A DNA stretch of 64,000 nucleotides from positions 186,001 through 250,000 of the forward strand of contig NZ_AUBV01000001.1 in assembly GCF_000429425.1 (NCBI RefSeq). The letters run 5' to 3'. The DNA is from Algoriphagus mannitolivorans DSM 15301. GTDB taxonomy: Bacteria > Bacteroidota > Bacteroidia > Cytophagales > Cyclobacteriaceae. The notes below the pieces were generated by a model, which was not told the origin of the DNA, made no database searches, and saw only the letters and a program-made list of their open reading frames with translations. Below are positions 9,248 to 19,861 of the stretch, in pieces (position 1 is the first letter of the stretch; every line of letters starts with the position of its first letter). A program made the position numbers and the translations under genes.

Positions 9248-11094
9248 TAATTCCCTTTCCAATTCACCTCTTTTTCAAAGAAATTTAGGATTTCATCCAA
9301 AATAACGGATACTTCTTCCCGGTTTAACCTTTTCTTAGCTTGAAATGCTCCAGGTAAATTTTTCAATTTCCAAACCTCTTGGATTTCTTTTTCGCTCAAT
9401 TCAGGTTGGATCATTTGGAGAAAGATCAAAAGTCTTTCTGGAGTCAAGTAATCTCCTGAGGCCCCCCAATAATCCTTCAGCTGAGGATACAGCGGCTTTA
9501 GCCCGGAAATCAATTCAAATTCCGTCACCAACCTTTCCGGATAAAACCAAGTTTGGTTGGCCCATAAATAAGGCACTCCCTCCCCTTTTAAGATCCCCGA
9601 AGCACCAACTTTTTGCATGGCCTTAAAATGAGGGTCTTTGGGATTCATGTCCAAAAATGGCATCAGATAGGCCCAATGATCCAGCAGCTTTTGTTGGACT
9701 GACCGGATGGATACCTGATCCAAAGGTTTGGCCTCTTTCAAAGCCACCGTTGCCAATACTCCGGCAGCTTGTCCGATTCCCAAAACCACCGGCTGAAGTC
9801 GGGTAGCCCCGTTGACGATATTGGAGACGGAAATACTTTTTTCAGCCAGGATTAGCGCCGGATGCGTTTTGGGGACCAAAGCTCCCAAAGGAATAGTATA
9901 GGAGGGCACCCTGATTTTGATAAAATCTATTGACGGTGCATCCGGATTTTTTTTGTGATGGTGATCTATGGTATAATCTCCTACAGCCACTCCAGTCCGA
10001 AACAATGGATTGGGTGCTTCGTAGGGAGAAAGTACATAAGGCAAGGTGAAATCTACCACCCCACGATATCTCCTCGATTCCCGATGGTACGGGATCATTG
10101 GCAAATCATCTGCGGTAGGATACTCATCTTCCGCTAAGCCCAAATGAGAGTAGCCAAGCTCATGCTGGATATAATAAACAAATCTTAAGGTGGTTTGCTT
10201 GGCTTTCTCAATTTCTACCTCTCTATCTTCCGGACTCAATTCCACCAAATTCACGTAATGATCATTCCCGCAATTCGGCCAATTGATCATGTATTTCCCA
10301 TTCGGCAATTTCCCATAGGCCAGCATCTTGTCACAATCCAAGGTAGGGGCGTTTTCTGTGATAGGATCCGCATGAGCACAAGCGCAGGCAAATTCTGCTG
10401 GATCATAATTTTCAGGCTTGGGAATGGTTTTGTCCGTTCCTTTGCCATAATCCTGTAAAGTCGCGACAAAGGTTAGGTCTTGGATAATATCATTACCGAT
10501 CTCTGGTGCAAACTCTTCGCCTATTTCATCTCTGGAATCCATGCCCAGCCTATAGGGTAGTTGTAAAGAAGCTGCTATATCTCCAAGTTCGGTAGCATCA
10601 ATCAGGATTGGAGCTTTAACAGTATGATTTTTCCCGTTTTTTTGAAAAGTAACTTCCCAAATTCCTTGAGAAAAGGTTGCCTTAATCCATTTACTTTCCA
10701 TAGAAAGTGTTAAATCAGGGACTTCATTGGCCATTTTTCGGAGAATTTCTTGTCCCACTTTAGGCTCGAATAAGGTATTACTCACCCATCCGGTAGACAG
10801 CTTTTCTATGCCTCCATAATGCTTTGAGAGATGCGATCGAAACTCCCCCCAAATTCCTCCTGCCAATCGGTGATTGCCATCGATGGCAGAAACTCCTGCT
10901 GAGGTCAACATTCCACCCAACCAAGGAGTCTCTTCGATGATTAACGTTTTTACTCCTTCCCGGCCCGCACTGATTCCTGCAGCGGTTCCACTCGCTCCTC
11001 CCCCGACAATAATCAGCTGGTATTCTTGTGAAAGAAGCGGATGGACAAAGAAAAATACAAGGCAAAAAATGTAAGCAAAAATTCTGGAAATCAT
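9244..11094 (-). CDS. Secreted FAD-dependent oxidoreductase (FAD_oxidored family)
   Basis: A 616-residue protein with a signal peptide (about 1-22), directly followed by the dinucleotide-binding motif IIVGGGASGTAAG and EETPWLGGMLT, typical of the FAD_oxidored (PF12831) group, often labelled 'xanthan lyase'-like. A helical C-terminal region of about 120 residues follows the catalytic part. The substrate is unknown. It lies 32 bp downstream of the GH18 gene on the same strand, so it is probably the last gene of the SusC/SusD/chitinase locus and may act on a sugar product (inference). Confidence 0.85.
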   Translation of the reverse strand: MISRIFAYIFCLVFFFVHPLLSQEYQLIIVGGGASGTAAGISAGREGVKTLIIEETPWLGGMLTSAGVSAIDGNHRLAGGIWGEFRSHLSKHYGGIEKLSTGWVSNTLFEPKVGQEILRKMANEVPDLTLSMESKWIKATFSQGIWEVTFQKNGKNHTVKAPILIDATELGDIAASLQLPYRLGMDSRDEIGEEFAPEIGNDIIQDLTFVATLQDYGKGTDKTIPKPENYDPAEFACACAHADPITENAPTLDCDKMLAYGKLPNGKYMINWPNCGNDHYVNLVELSPEDREVEIEKAKQTTLRFVYYIQHELGYSHLGLAEDEYPTADDLPMIPYHRESRRYRGVVDFTLPYVLSPYEAPNPLFRTGVAVGDYTIDHHHKKNPDAPSIDFIKIRVPSYTIPLGALVPKTHPALILAEKSISVSNIVNGATRLQPVVLGIGQAAGVLATVALKEAKPLDQVSIRSVQQKLLDHWAYLMPFLDMNPKDPHFKAMQKVGASGILKGEGVPYLWANQTWFYPERLVTEFELISGLKPLYPQLKDYWGASGDYLTPERLLIFLQMIQPELSEKEIQEVWKLKNLPGAFQAKKRLNREEVSVILDEILNFFEKEVNWKGNY

Positions 11095-11126
11095 GGTTGG
11101 GCAATTTGAGCAGATTTGAGTAGGAA

Positions 11127-12302
11127 TTAATTCAAATTCAAAGAGACTATCTTTTCCTCATTTTTTCGTTCTGTATATACTTCATGGGGATAAAGACCCT
11201 CATACAGCGCTTTCAGCAATAGTCGGGTATTGTCTTCTGACATTTCCCAAAACATGCCTCCTTTCAGTCCTTTCTCTCGGATAAACTTTGCTTTTTTCTG
11301 GATGGATTCAGGGTCCTCATAGGTGATCCAGGTAGAATCCTCAGCTGCAAAAAGGTAAGGAGCCTGGGCTTTTTCATCCCAGAATCTCTTAAACTTAGAG
11401 GTCATACTGAGGGCATAGATCTGATGGAAAGGCAGTCCCATCTTATAAGTACCGGCTTGGAACAAGCCATTTGAAACTGGGTTTACATTTTCCCACATCC
11501 TTCCATAAAACGGAATTCCCAAGACGATTTTGTCAGCTGGCACTCCAAATTCAATATGCTCTTCCACAGTAGTGGCTGCAGATCTTCCTTTTTCTCCGTT
11601 AGGAAAAAGGTTGGCATGGTGACCGGTCTTTTGATCCCCCGCAGTATAGAAGTCATAGGCCATGATATTTATAAAATCCAGGTATTTCTGGGCTTCTGCC
11701 AGATTGTTGACTTCCAGATATTTTCTAAACCCACCTGATGCAATAGTGGTCAGGTAATGGGTATTGTTCACTTTCCCCAAGGAATCCAAAGCCTCTCGAA
11801 AGCCTTTCAGCATCAACACAAAATTCTCCCGATCCTCAGGCCGAACCGGATTATTATCTCCTTGAAGGGCGGGATATTCCCAGTCAAAATCCAACCCATC
11901 CAAACGATGTTTCAATAAATAATCAATCCCGGATTGAGTAAGTTTTTTTCTTCCTTCCTCGGTAAGCACCGCGTCTGAAAACCCCTTACTATGCGTCCAT
12001 CCTCCGATGGAGACCAGAATCTTCAAATCCTTATTTCTTTCCTTAATACTATGAAGCTTGATGAAATTCAAGCTGTCTCTTTCCCGGTGCTTTTGCTCCA
12101 TGGGTACAATCAAGCCCGCACTGTCAACATGTGCGAAGGCGTAATTGATGTGTGTAATCCGCTCTGCTGGAATATGTTCTTCTTTTATATTTTTCCAACC
12201 AGCCACATAGGCGACGATTACTTTTGGAGAATCATCTTGGTCTGACTTGCGGGTTGAACAGCCAAAAACGAGGATAATAAGAGAAAGAAAGAGGTACTTC
12301 AT
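11127..12302 (-). CDS. GH18 chitinase, lipoprotein
   Basis: A 391-residue lipoprotein (lipobox ending at Cys15) with a full GH18 TIM barrel. The substrate-binding SIGGW is at 98-102, and the catalytic DGLDFDWE lies at 135-142 with Glu142 as the acid. MAYDF and GGMFWEMS are the later barrel strands. GH18 enzymes cut chitin or related GlcNAc polymers; a retaining mechanism with substrate assistance is established for the family. It lies downstream of a SusC/SusD pair, separated by a terminator-like hairpin, and is followed closely by the FAD oxidoreductase. This points to a chitin or chito-oligosaccharide utilisation locus (inference). Confidence 0.93.
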   Translation of the reverse strand: MKYLFLSLIILVFGCSTRKSDQDDSPKVIVAYVAGWKNIKEEHIPAERITHINYAFAHVDSAGLIVPMEQKHRERDSLNFIKLHSIKERNKDLKILVSIGGWTHSKGFSDAVLTEEGRKKLTQSGIDYLLKHRLDGLDFDWEYPALQGDNNPVRPEDRENFVLMLKGFREALDSLGKVNNTHYLTTIASGGFRKYLEVNNLAEAQKYLDFINIMAYDFYTAGDQKTGHHANLFPNGEKGRSAATTVEEHIEFGVPADKIVLGIPFYGRMWENVNPVSNGLFQAGTYKMGLPFHQIYALSMTSKFKRFWDEKAQAPYLFAAEDSTWITYEDPESIQKKAKFIREKGLKGGMFWEMSEDNTRLLLKALYEGLYPHEVYTERKNEEKIVSLNLN

Positions 12303-12330
12303 AAATATTGAGTGATTGAGTGCCTAAAGA

Positions 12331-12368
12331 TAAAAAAGAGAGAGGCTTTGGGGAAATCCCAAAGCCTC
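12331..12368 (-). terminator. Intrinsic terminator between susD-like and chitinase genes
   Basis: A perfect 11-bp stem (GAGGCTTTGGG, arms 12342-12352 and 12358-12368) with a 5-nt loop, followed on the minus strand by a T-rich tract. It lies 28 bp after the SusD stop, so the chitinase is expressed by read-through or from its own promoter in the short gap. Confidence 0.8.
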
Positions 12369-12396
12369 ATCCTACTATTTCATGGAATAATGGTGA

Positions 12397-13968
12397 TTAA
12401 TTTCCTCCATCCCACCACATACGGGTCGCGAAAAGGTCTCCCCCCATTCTTGCCACTGCCGCGGCATAGTTTTCAGGGTTGGAGCCGATTTCAGTTTCCC
12501 AATATCTTAATCTTCTTGGGATAAAGTTACCCTCGAATGCATTTGGATCCTTCGTTGGAGTCAAGGCTGGATAGCCTGTTCTTCTCCAGTTAGACCAAGA
12601 CTCGATATCATTCAAGTAGGTAGCAGCCCAATATTCCTCACCGATCAATCTCAGTTTGTTTTCAGTGGTGGCTGTTGCAAAACCTCTCCCGGAGATATAA
12701 GTATTGATTTCGGCTTCAGTTCTTGCAAAAGATGGGTCGAATAATTCCCAAGCTTTAATCGCTCCTTTTACGCCTGCAGCAAAATGCGTATTGGCATCAG
12801 TTGATATCCAACCTCTTACGGCAGCTTCAGCTCTCATCAATTCCACCTCAGCATAAGAGATCAAGTAATACGGATCTTCCCAATCCAAGTATTTCAGATT
12901 CAACATGGAGTAGATTCTGTTACCATTTGCATTGTAAGCTGTCAATTCATCTGGAGTCAATTGTGCTCTCAAAGTGGTAGAAGTATAGCCGTTTGGCAAA
13001 CCTTTCTGAGACGCGGCATCAGTCACCCACGTGCTTGGATCATCCGGATTCCCAATTCCACCAGCGACAATTGTCAATCTTGGATCGTTATTGGTTCTCA
13101 TCCAGTTCAAGAAAGTAGCAGAAATTTTGCAATCTCTAGAGTACTTATTGTTACCCCAGTATCCATCATTCAGACCATTTCTGTTGATACCTTGAGGACC
13201 GGAGGCGAATTTGATGGTCGCCATGTCCTCCAAAGAGGTAAAGGCTCCATTAGTATTGGCTTCCGTGAAAACAGCCTTAGCTCTGGCTTCATCCACTTTG
13301 CTCATTCTCATCGCAATTCTCATCAATAAAGCATTGGTGAATTTCCTCCACTTGGCCAAATCACCGCCATAGATGAAATCCTGAGTACCGAACCCTTTTG
13401 CAGAAGAAGAGAACAAAGCTCTTGCTGCCAAAAGATCTTCGATCATAGCATTATAAACATCCTTTTGACTGTCATACTTTGGGAACCAGTATTCTGGCCC
13501 TTCCAATCCTTTGCCGGCCTCAGTATAGGGAATATCACCATAGATATCCGTCATTCTGTGCATGTCAAATGCTTTCAACACCATAGATGCTGCACGGAAA
13601 TTCGCCATGCTCGGATCATCTTTTGTTTTTGATATCACATGCTGAAGAAGTCTTAACACACTCGTATAATGGGATTGCATATAAGCACCACTATACTGCG
13701 CATTGTAGAGGTATTTATCACCGCTAAAATATCCGGCAGTAGAAGCCGTATGCTGGATCATCGTCGCAGCATAAAGCATGGGTACACGGGTATTTTCATA
13801 TTCACCAGCTATTCTCAAAGTTCCCAAAGAGAATAGATAGGCCATATCGATAGAGGTAGCAGCATTTTTGTCCACATTCAAATCCAACAGAGCACTCTCA
13901 TCACAAGAGGAGAAAAGCCCGATCGAACCCGCAAGAAGGACTGTTGCTAGTTTATTTTTAAATTTCAT
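12397..13968 (-). CDS. SusD/RagB-like surface lipoprotein (SusD_2 family)
   Basis: A 523-residue lipoprotein (signal peptide with lipobox ending at Cys22). The all-helical, TPR-like body resembles the SusD-like_2 group (PF12771), with the typical SLGTLRIAGEYENTR start and a C-terminal W-rich segment. It forms the lid on the SusC transporter and binds the glycan at the cell surface. It follows the SusC gene with a 30-bp gap, the standard susC-susD order. Confidence 0.92.
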   Translation of the reverse strand: MKFKNKLATVLLAGSIGLFSSCDESALLDLNVDKNAATSIDMAYLFSLGTLRIAGEYENTRVPMLYAATMIQHTASTAGYFSGDKYLYNAQYSGAYMQSHYTSVLRLLQHVISKTKDDPSMANFRAASMVLKAFDMHRMTDIYGDIPYTEAGKGLEGPEYWFPKYDSQKDVYNAMIEDLLAARALFSSSAKGFGTQDFIYGGDLAKWRKFTNALLMRIAMRMSKVDEARAKAVFTEANTNGAFTSLEDMATIKFASGPQGINRNGLNDGYWGNNKYSRDCKISATFLNWMRTNNDPRLTIVAGGIGNPDDPSTWVTDAASQKGLPNGYTSTTLRAQLTPDELTAYNANGNRIYSMLNLKYLDWEDPYYLISYAEVELMRAEAAVRGWISTDANTHFAAGVKGAIKAWELFDPSFARTEAEINTYISGRGFATATTENKLRLIGEEYWAATYLNDIESWSNWRRTGYPALTPTKDPNAFEGNFIPRRLRYWETEIGSNPENYAAAVARMGGDLFATRMWWDGGN

Positions 13969-13998
13969 GTTTCTCTTATTTTATGATTTGACCATTGA

Positions 13999-16900
13999 TT
14001 AAAAAGTAGCCGACAGGTTAAATCCGAAACTTCTGTTGGTTGGCATTGCGAAGAATTCCAAACCTTGAGAATTTCCATCTACTGCATAAGCAGATTCAGG
14101 ATCCACATTAGGCACATTAGACCAAAGCAAGGCCAAGTTTCTGCCCACAAAAGACAAAGTCAAAGTCTGAATTGGAGTTTTGTTCAACATGGTTCTGGAG
14201 AACGTATATCCAAAATTCAATTCTCTCAACTTCGCGAAAGAGGCATCATAGACGATATTTTCGGTAACTCGGGCGTAGGCCTGATAATACTGATCCAAAG
14301 TATAGTTAGCAGCATTGGAAGGATCCGCTCCGATAGTCCAAGTCTTGGCCTCACCGTTAGTAGTCACACCTGATACAGTCAAGCCACCTTGTCTGCCATT
14401 AAGTGTTTCTTGGTGAAGTCCGTAGAGATATCCAAAATAATTGGTACCGGAAACCATACTTCCACCTTGTCTCAAATCGACCAAAGTATATAATCTGAAC
14501 CCTTTATAGCTGAAAGTATTGCTGATACCACCGGAAATTGGATGACGTCCTTCTGCCAAAGTCTCAAAACCTGCAGTAGTCACAGGGAAGCCATTCGCAT
14601 CATATACCTTCTGACCATTGATCATCAAGTGCTTGTAACCTGTGATCATACCCAAAGGCTGACCGACAATGTGGCGGATAGACTCTCTCATCAATCGGCT
14701 GTTGCCCAGGTTGATAAATTCGATAGGTTCACCTGCGGCGTTGTTGCCTAAGCTCAATACTTCTGATCTGTTGTTGGCAATGTTGAAGGAAAGATCCCAC
14801 TTGAATGCCTTCGCGACTGGAGTCAAGTTTAGGAGCAATTCTACCCCTTTATTTCTCAACTCACCGATGTTTACGGTAGTCGATCCAAAACCTGAGGTAC
14901 TGGATATTCCGGTATTGAGGATATCGTCTTTGGTCAATCTGTTGTAATAAGCGATATCCAATCCAATTCTATTTTTCAAGAATCTGAAATCTGCACCGAT
15001 TTCGTATTCAGTGGAGGTGTAAGGCTTCAGGGAAGCATTTGGAATAGATCCGTTGTTAATCTGACCCAAATTACCACCTAAGTGTCCATTACCTACAAGA
15101 CCATAAGTCAGATTAAGTGCATATGGATTTGGTGCACCACCCCCTGCTTGACCCCAAGAACCTCTCACTTTTGCAAAAGTGAAGAACTCAGGTAGAACCA
15201 CCATGTCAGAAATCACGGCGCTCAAACTTGCAGAAGGATAGAACAACTTGAAGTTTTCAGGAGAAAGAGTAGAAAACTGGTCTTCTCTAGCCGTAAGGTT
15301 CAAGAAAATCATGTTCTTATATCCAAGATTGGCAGAAGCAAAATAGGAGTTGATTCCAAATTCTGAGAAGCCATAGCTCACAGTTGGAGCAGCTACATTA
15401 TTCACACTATGGAAGAAAGGAATAACCAAGTCGTTTCCACCACCTCTTAAGCTTTCGGCAGTTCTTCTCATACGGTTACCGCCGACGAATCCGTCCACCG
15501 CGAAATCACCAAATTCTTTGTTGAAACCGATGAATAAATCAGCATTGTCTTCTCTGATGGTTCTTTCGGTCACGTTGTAGTCACCTCTTGGCTTATAGGC
15601 TGTACCATAGGGCTCAGAGCTGTCATCCACTCTGGACTGGAAATCCAATCCTAAACGACCTCTAACATACAACCAGTCGGTGATATCGTATTGTAAGGAT
15701 ACATTTCCAAGAATACGGTTGGTCTCATCCTGACGGTAGAACTGATAAGCTGCCCAATATGGGTTAGTCTGGAAAGTGTTTTGCTGATATCTCAGTTCAG
15801 TGCCATCCGGATTAGCTCCTGGCTTGTTTGGATCGCCTTTCATGACATCCAAAGGAATATGACCTGGCTTCACCAACATGGAGAAGTTGGCATTACCCGG
15901 AGAGTCAGAAAGTCTAGGTCTGTTTTTCGCAAGTTGATTGGAATACTGACCGGAAACTCCTAGAGTGAATTTACCAAGCTTGCTGTTGACGTTTACGTTA
16001 GCCACTCTTCTACCAAACTCAGCATTCGGCATGATGTCGTTGTTGCTTAGATCAGAGAAAGAGAACCTGTAATTGGTAGATTCATTTCCACCATCAAATG
16101 CAATGGTATTGGTGAAAGTATAAGCGGTTTTAAAGAAATCAGACAGTCCTTCACCAGTGAAAGAATAAGGCCTTGTGACACCGTCAAACTGAACCACCTG
16201 AGATCCGTCGTATCGAGGGCCCCAGCCGTTGTTGGCATCTTCCATTGCCTCAGAAGGAGAAGTAGAAACTCGTCCGTCACGGCCTGCGCCGTAAGTTCTT
16301 TGCCAGTTGGTTTGGTCCCAAACATTGTCAAACATAATGTTAGAAGAGAAAGAAACCCCTACTCCTTTTCTGGCTTTACCGCTTTTGGTAGTAATCAAAA
16401 TTACCCCATTCGCAGCTCTTGCACCATAAAGCGCAGCTGCTGCATTACCTTTTAGGACAGACATGCTTTCGATGTCATCCGGAGAAATGGAGGAAAGACC
16501 GTCACCGGCATCATTTCCACCCCACATCCCAGCGTTTCCTAGGTTGCCCGACTCGATTGGAATACCATTTACTACATAAAGAGGTTGATCATTTCCAGTC
16601 AAGGAAGATCCACCTCGGATCACTACTCGAGTAGAACCCGCTGCACCGGTGGCAGGAGGAGTTACATTCACCCCAGCTACTTTTCCGGAGAGTGCGTTAC
16701 CCGCATTGATTGCCCTGGCTTCAGTAAATCGATCACCACCGATTTGGGTGACGGAATAACCTAAGGCCTTCTTGTCCTTTTCCAAACCGAAGGCAGTCAC
16801 CACTACTTCCTGCAATTCGCTGGCATCTTCATCCAAAACGACATCGAGTTCAGATCGATTACCTACCGTAAATTCTTGGGAGGTAAATCCGATAAAGGAA

Positions 16901-17133
16901 AATACCAAAACGGACTGATCCTTTACCGAAATGGAATACTCACCATCCACATTGGTGGTGGTACCCCTTTGATTACTCTTGTCGAGGATTGTAACCCCCG
17001 GCATGGGAAGACCATCTGTCGATGCAGTGACCTTTCCCCTCAACACTCTCTGTTGGCTTTGGGCTGCGAAAGAAATTCCGAGCACCATTACCAAAGCGAA
17101 AGCACTTGTAAGAAACTTTCTCATAGCTGGCAT
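13999..17133 (-). CDS. SusC/RagA-family TonB-dependent transporter
   Basis: A 1044-residue outer-membrane protein. In order it has a signal peptide, a carboxypeptidase-D-like regulatory domain (about 30-110; LRGKVTASTDGLPMPGVTI), a TonB-box region (ELQEVVVTAFG), a plug with RVVIRGGSSLTGNDQPLYVV and the SVLKGNAAAALYGARAANG stretch, and a 22-strand barrel that ends in an aromatic residue (Phe). It imports oligosaccharides with its SusD partner. A second ATG, 9 bp inside the frame (MRKFLTS), is an equally good start. No ECF-sigma/anti-sigma pair lies next to it. Confidence 0.95.
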   Translation of the reverse strand: MPAMRKFLTSAFALVMVLGISFAAQSQQRVLRGKVTASTDGLPMPGVTILDKSNQRGTTTNVDGEYSISVKDQSVLVFSFIGFTSQEFTVGNRSELDVVLDEDASELQEVVVTAFGLEKDKKALGYSVTQIGGDRFTEARAINAGNALSGKVAGVNVTPPATGAAGSTRVVIRGGSSLTGNDQPLYVVNGIPIESGNLGNAGMWGGNDAGDGLSSISPDDIESMSVLKGNAAAALYGARAANGVILITTKSGKARKGVGVSFSSNIMFDNVWDQTNWQRTYGAGRDGRVSTSPSEAMEDANNGWGPRYDGSQVVQFDGVTRPYSFTGEGLSDFFKTAYTFTNTIAFDGGNESTNYRFSFSDLSNNDIMPNAEFGRRVANVNVNSKLGKFTLGVSGQYSNQLAKNRPRLSDSPGNANFSMLVKPGHIPLDVMKGDPNKPGANPDGTELRYQQNTFQTNPYWAAYQFYRQDETNRILGNVSLQYDITDWLYVRGRLGLDFQSRVDDSSEPYGTAYKPRGDYNVTERTIREDNADLFIGFNKEFGDFAVDGFVGGNRMRRTAESLRGGGNDLVIPFFHSVNNVAAPTVSYGFSEFGINSYFASANLGYKNMIFLNLTAREDQFSTLSPENFKLFYPSASLSAVISDMVVLPEFFTFAKVRGSWGQAGGGAPNPYALNLTYGLVGNGHLGGNLGQINNGSIPNASLKPYTSTEYEIGADFRFLKNRIGLDIAYYNRLTKDDILNTGISSTSGFGSTTVNIGELRNKGVELLLNLTPVAKAFKWDLSFNIANNRSEVLSLGNNAAGEPIEFINLGNSRLMRESIRHIVGQPLGMITGYKHLMINGQKVYDANGFPVTTAGFETLAEGRHPISGGISNTFSYKGFRLYTLVDLRQGGSMVSGTNYFGYLYGLHQETLNGRQGGLTVSGVTTNGEAKTWTIGADPSNAANYTLDQYYQAYARVTENIVYDASFAKLRELNFGYTFSRTMLNKTPIQTLTLSFVGRNLALLWSNVPNVDPESAYAVDGNSQGLEFFAMPTNRSFGFNLSATF

Positions 17134-17610
17134 TAAAAGGTTATTAATAAAATTGATTGGAATACCCGGAATCCCGGATGAGTTAAGGGGAAATGATTTT
17201 GTAAACAGTTCACCATATATTTTTTAATAAGAGTTCAAATCGAAAAGGATAAGCTGGATTGAAAGAAAAATCCTAAAAACCCAAATACTCCAAGAAATCA
17301 TCTTGAAGTAGATGGGCTAAAGCTAGAGATTTCAAGCAATTACTCAAAAATTATCTTTAATTTTTTTTATCAACAACTGAACAAATCATTAATTTTTTTA
17401 AAAAAGTAAACTCATAGCAGCATTTATTTTCAATTTCATCTGAGGCATTACTTGATATTTACCAATCAATTCCCCCGATAAGACAAAAATAACCTCTTAT
17501 CCTCCGAACCTTTTTTAAAAAATACAATCTTCACTAAGAAAAAGCCAATTATTCTTAGACACATTTAATTTTTGTGCCCAAGCTTTCATTTCCACTAGAC
17601 TCCAAAACCC
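17134..17610. other. 477-bp AT-rich intergenic region upstream of the susC-like gene
   Basis: No open frame, RNA gene or repeat that I can support. It is rich in A/T runs and must contain the promoter of the minus-strand SusC operon. I found no exact TAnnTTTG element in the proximal 130 bp. Confidence 0.6.
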
Positions 17611-17647
17611 AAAAAAAAGCCGCCCCAACTGAATTGAGACGGCTTTC
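17611..17647 (-). terminator. Intrinsic terminator of glutamine synthetase gene
   Basis: On the minus strand, an AAAGCCG...CGGCTTT stem extended inward with several G-U pairs, followed by eight T. It lies 21 bp after the glutamine synthetase stop. Confidence 0.88.
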
Positions 17648-17667
17648 GCATTGTATTAATTTTGCTT

Positions 17668-19830
17668 TTATCTAATGAAAAGCATTTCTCTATACTTCAC
17701 CAATGGCCAGCTTTCATCGTCAACCAAAAGCTCCAATTTATCCACGGCATATCTGATTTTATCGAAGTAGGCTTCTTTCACTTCTTTCTGATAGCCCTTA
17801 GCACGCTTCACAATATCATCTTCCTTGTTGAGTTTCTTTCTTGCCTCAGTCATGGCAGTGATGTCAGACTTCAAGGATTCAATATGCTTAGACAATTCTT
17901 TGATTGTATCTACCGCTGCGGAGTTGTCCAAACCTAGGCCTTTAAGACCATTGGCATTTTCAATTACCTTGTTTTGATAAAGGATAGCAGTAGGAATGAT
18001 GTGATTCAAAGCCAAATCACCCATTACACGGCTTTCAATCTGCACCTTTTTGATAAACTCTTCCAGCATGATCTCATGTCTCGCATGAATTTCAACGCCA
18101 TTGAGAACATTGTGTCTTTCAAAAAGCTCTTTGGTAGCCTTTCTGGAATACACGTCCAAAGCTTCTGGAGTAGACTTCAAGTTTGAAAGACCTCTTTTCT
18201 CAGCTTCTTTTGCCCATTCTTCAGAATATCCATCACCTTCGAATCTGATTTTCTTAGATTCTTTGATGTATTTTCTCAACACATTGACGATGGCAATTTT
18301 CTTTTCCTTGCCTGCGCTCATTTCTTTTTCGATGTCTTTTACCATCGTCTTCAAAACGTCCGCTACGATTACGTTCAAAGTAGTCATTGGACCGCCGCAG
18401 TTGGCAGAAGAACCTACCGCTCTGAATTCAAACTTATTTCCGGTAAAGGCAAAAGGAGAAGTTCTGTTTCGGTCAGTGTTGTCTAGGATGATTTCTGGGA
18501 TCTTGGAGATACCCAGCTTCATATACATGTTATCACCTTTTTCGATTTTCACATTGCCGTTTTTCTCCAATTCGTCCAAAAGCTCAGTCAAGGTAGCACC
18601 CAAGAACACGGACATGATTGCCGGAGGAGCTTCGTTTGCACCCAAACGGAAGTCGTTGGAAGCAGAAGCGATACTTGCTCTTAGCAAATCAGCATTGTCA
18701 TAAACCGCTTTTACAGTAGCGACCAAGAAAGTCAAAAACTGAAGGTTTTCTCTGGCAGAGTTGCTTGGCTGGAAAAGGTTTACGCCTGTATCAGTGATCA
18801 AAGACCAGTTGTTATGCTTTCCGGATCCATTTACACCGGCAAATGGCTTTTCGTGGAACAAGACCTTCAAACTGTGCTTTTCAGCAACTTTATCCATCAC
18901 ATCCATCAACAACTGGTTGTGATCAATGGCTTTATTGATTTCCTCATAGATAGGAGCCACCTCAAACTGACCTGGAGCCACCTCATTGTGACGGGTTGAA
19001 ACCGGAATACCCAATTTGTGAGCTTCGATCTCAAAGTCCATCATGAAGTCTTTAACTCTGGTAGGGATAGATCCAAAATAGTGATCTTCCAACTGCTGTC
19101 CTCTAGCCGGAGTATGGCCATAAACAGATCTCCCGGACATCACCAAATCAGGTCTTGCTGCAAACAAAGCCTTGTCCACCACAAAATATTCCTGCTCAAC
19201 ACCCAGAGAAGGATTTACTTTCTTCACATTTCTGTCAAACAACTGACAAATTTCCACTGCCGCCTCGTTGATTGCCTCCATTGACTTCAGCATGGGAGTT
19301 TTATAATCCAGCGCCTCACCTGTGTAAGACACGAAGATGGTTGGGATACAAAGCGTCTTTTCGAAAATGAAAATCGGAGATGAAGGATCCCATGCTGTAT
19401 ATCCTCTTGCCTCAAAAGTAGATCGGATACCGCCATTTGGAAAGGAAGATGCATCTGGCTCCTGCTGTACTAGGGCAGAACCTCTGAACTTCTCCATTCC
19501 AGCATACATATCAAAGAATGAATCATGCTTCTCAGCTGTAGATCCTGTCAATGGCTGAAACCAGTGAGTGTAATGGGTCACCCCTTTGGACATCGCCCAA
19601 ATTTTCACCGCAGAAGCGATCTCTTCAGCAGTAGAAGGATCGATTTTGGTGCCTTTGTCAATAGCTTCCATTACTTTTTTGTAAACGGAAGGGGCTAAAG
19701 ATTGCTTCATTTGGGCTGGGCCAAACACATTGGTGCCGAAGTAATCTGAAATCTTGGAAGATGGAGGGGTTACTGTAACCCTCTGCCGAGCCTGTACCAT
19801 TGTCAAGGCTTGCTGTCTTAATGTTGCCAT
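17668..19830 (-). CDS. glnN: Glutamine synthetase type III
   Basis: A 720-residue protein, the length typical of GSIII (GS I and II are about 350-470). It begins with the family N-terminus containing SDYFGTNVFGPAQM. The catalytic core has WFQPLTG, VEQEYFV, GVNGSGKHNNWS and FRAVGSSANCGGPMT, the last two being ATP/glutamate-site blocks. It makes glutamine from glutamate, ammonia and ATP in the cytoplasm and is the usual ammonia-assimilating enzyme of Bacteroidota. The gene is monocistronic: a consensus-like promoter lies 32 bp upstream and a strong terminator follows. The symbol glnN is the common GSIII name; some annotations use glnA. Confidence 0.96.
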   Translation of the reverse strand: MATLRQQALTMVQARQRVTVTPPSSKISDYFGTNVFGPAQMKQSLAPSVYKKVMEAIDKGTKIDPSTAEEIASAVKIWAMSKGVTHYTHWFQPLTGSTAEKHDSFFDMYAGMEKFRGSALVQQEPDASSFPNGGIRSTFEARGYTAWDPSSPIFIFEKTLCIPTIFVSYTGEALDYKTPMLKSMEAINEAAVEICQLFDRNVKKVNPSLGVEQEYFVVDKALFAARPDLVMSGRSVYGHTPARGQQLEDHYFGSIPTRVKDFMMDFEIEAHKLGIPVSTRHNEVAPGQFEVAPIYEEINKAIDHNQLLMDVMDKVAEKHSLKVLFHEKPFAGVNGSGKHNNWSLITDTGVNLFQPSNSARENLQFLTFLVATVKAVYDNADLLRASIASASNDFRLGANEAPPAIMSVFLGATLTELLDELEKNGNVKIEKGDNMYMKLGISKIPEIILDNTDRNRTSPFAFTGNKFEFRAVGSSANCGGPMTTLNVIVADVLKTMVKDIEKEMSAGKEKKIAIVNVLRKYIKESKKIRFEGDGYSEEWAKEAEKRGLSNLKSTPEALDVYSRKATKELFERHNVLNGVEIHARHEIMLEEFIKKVQIESRVMGDLALNHIIPTAILYQNKVIENANGLKGLGLDNSAAVDTIKELSKHIESLKSDITAMTEARKKLNKEDDIVKRAKGYQKEVKEAYFDKIRYAVDKLELLVDDESWPLVKYREMLFIR

Positions 19831-19861
19831 ATCTACAATCTGTGGTTTAAGAATACACCCA

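Noticed and set aside
18101..18703. 200-codon open frame antisense to glutamine synthetase
   Set aside because: It lies fully within the conserved GSIII gene on the other strand, with Ser/Leu-rich translation typical of antisense shadows.
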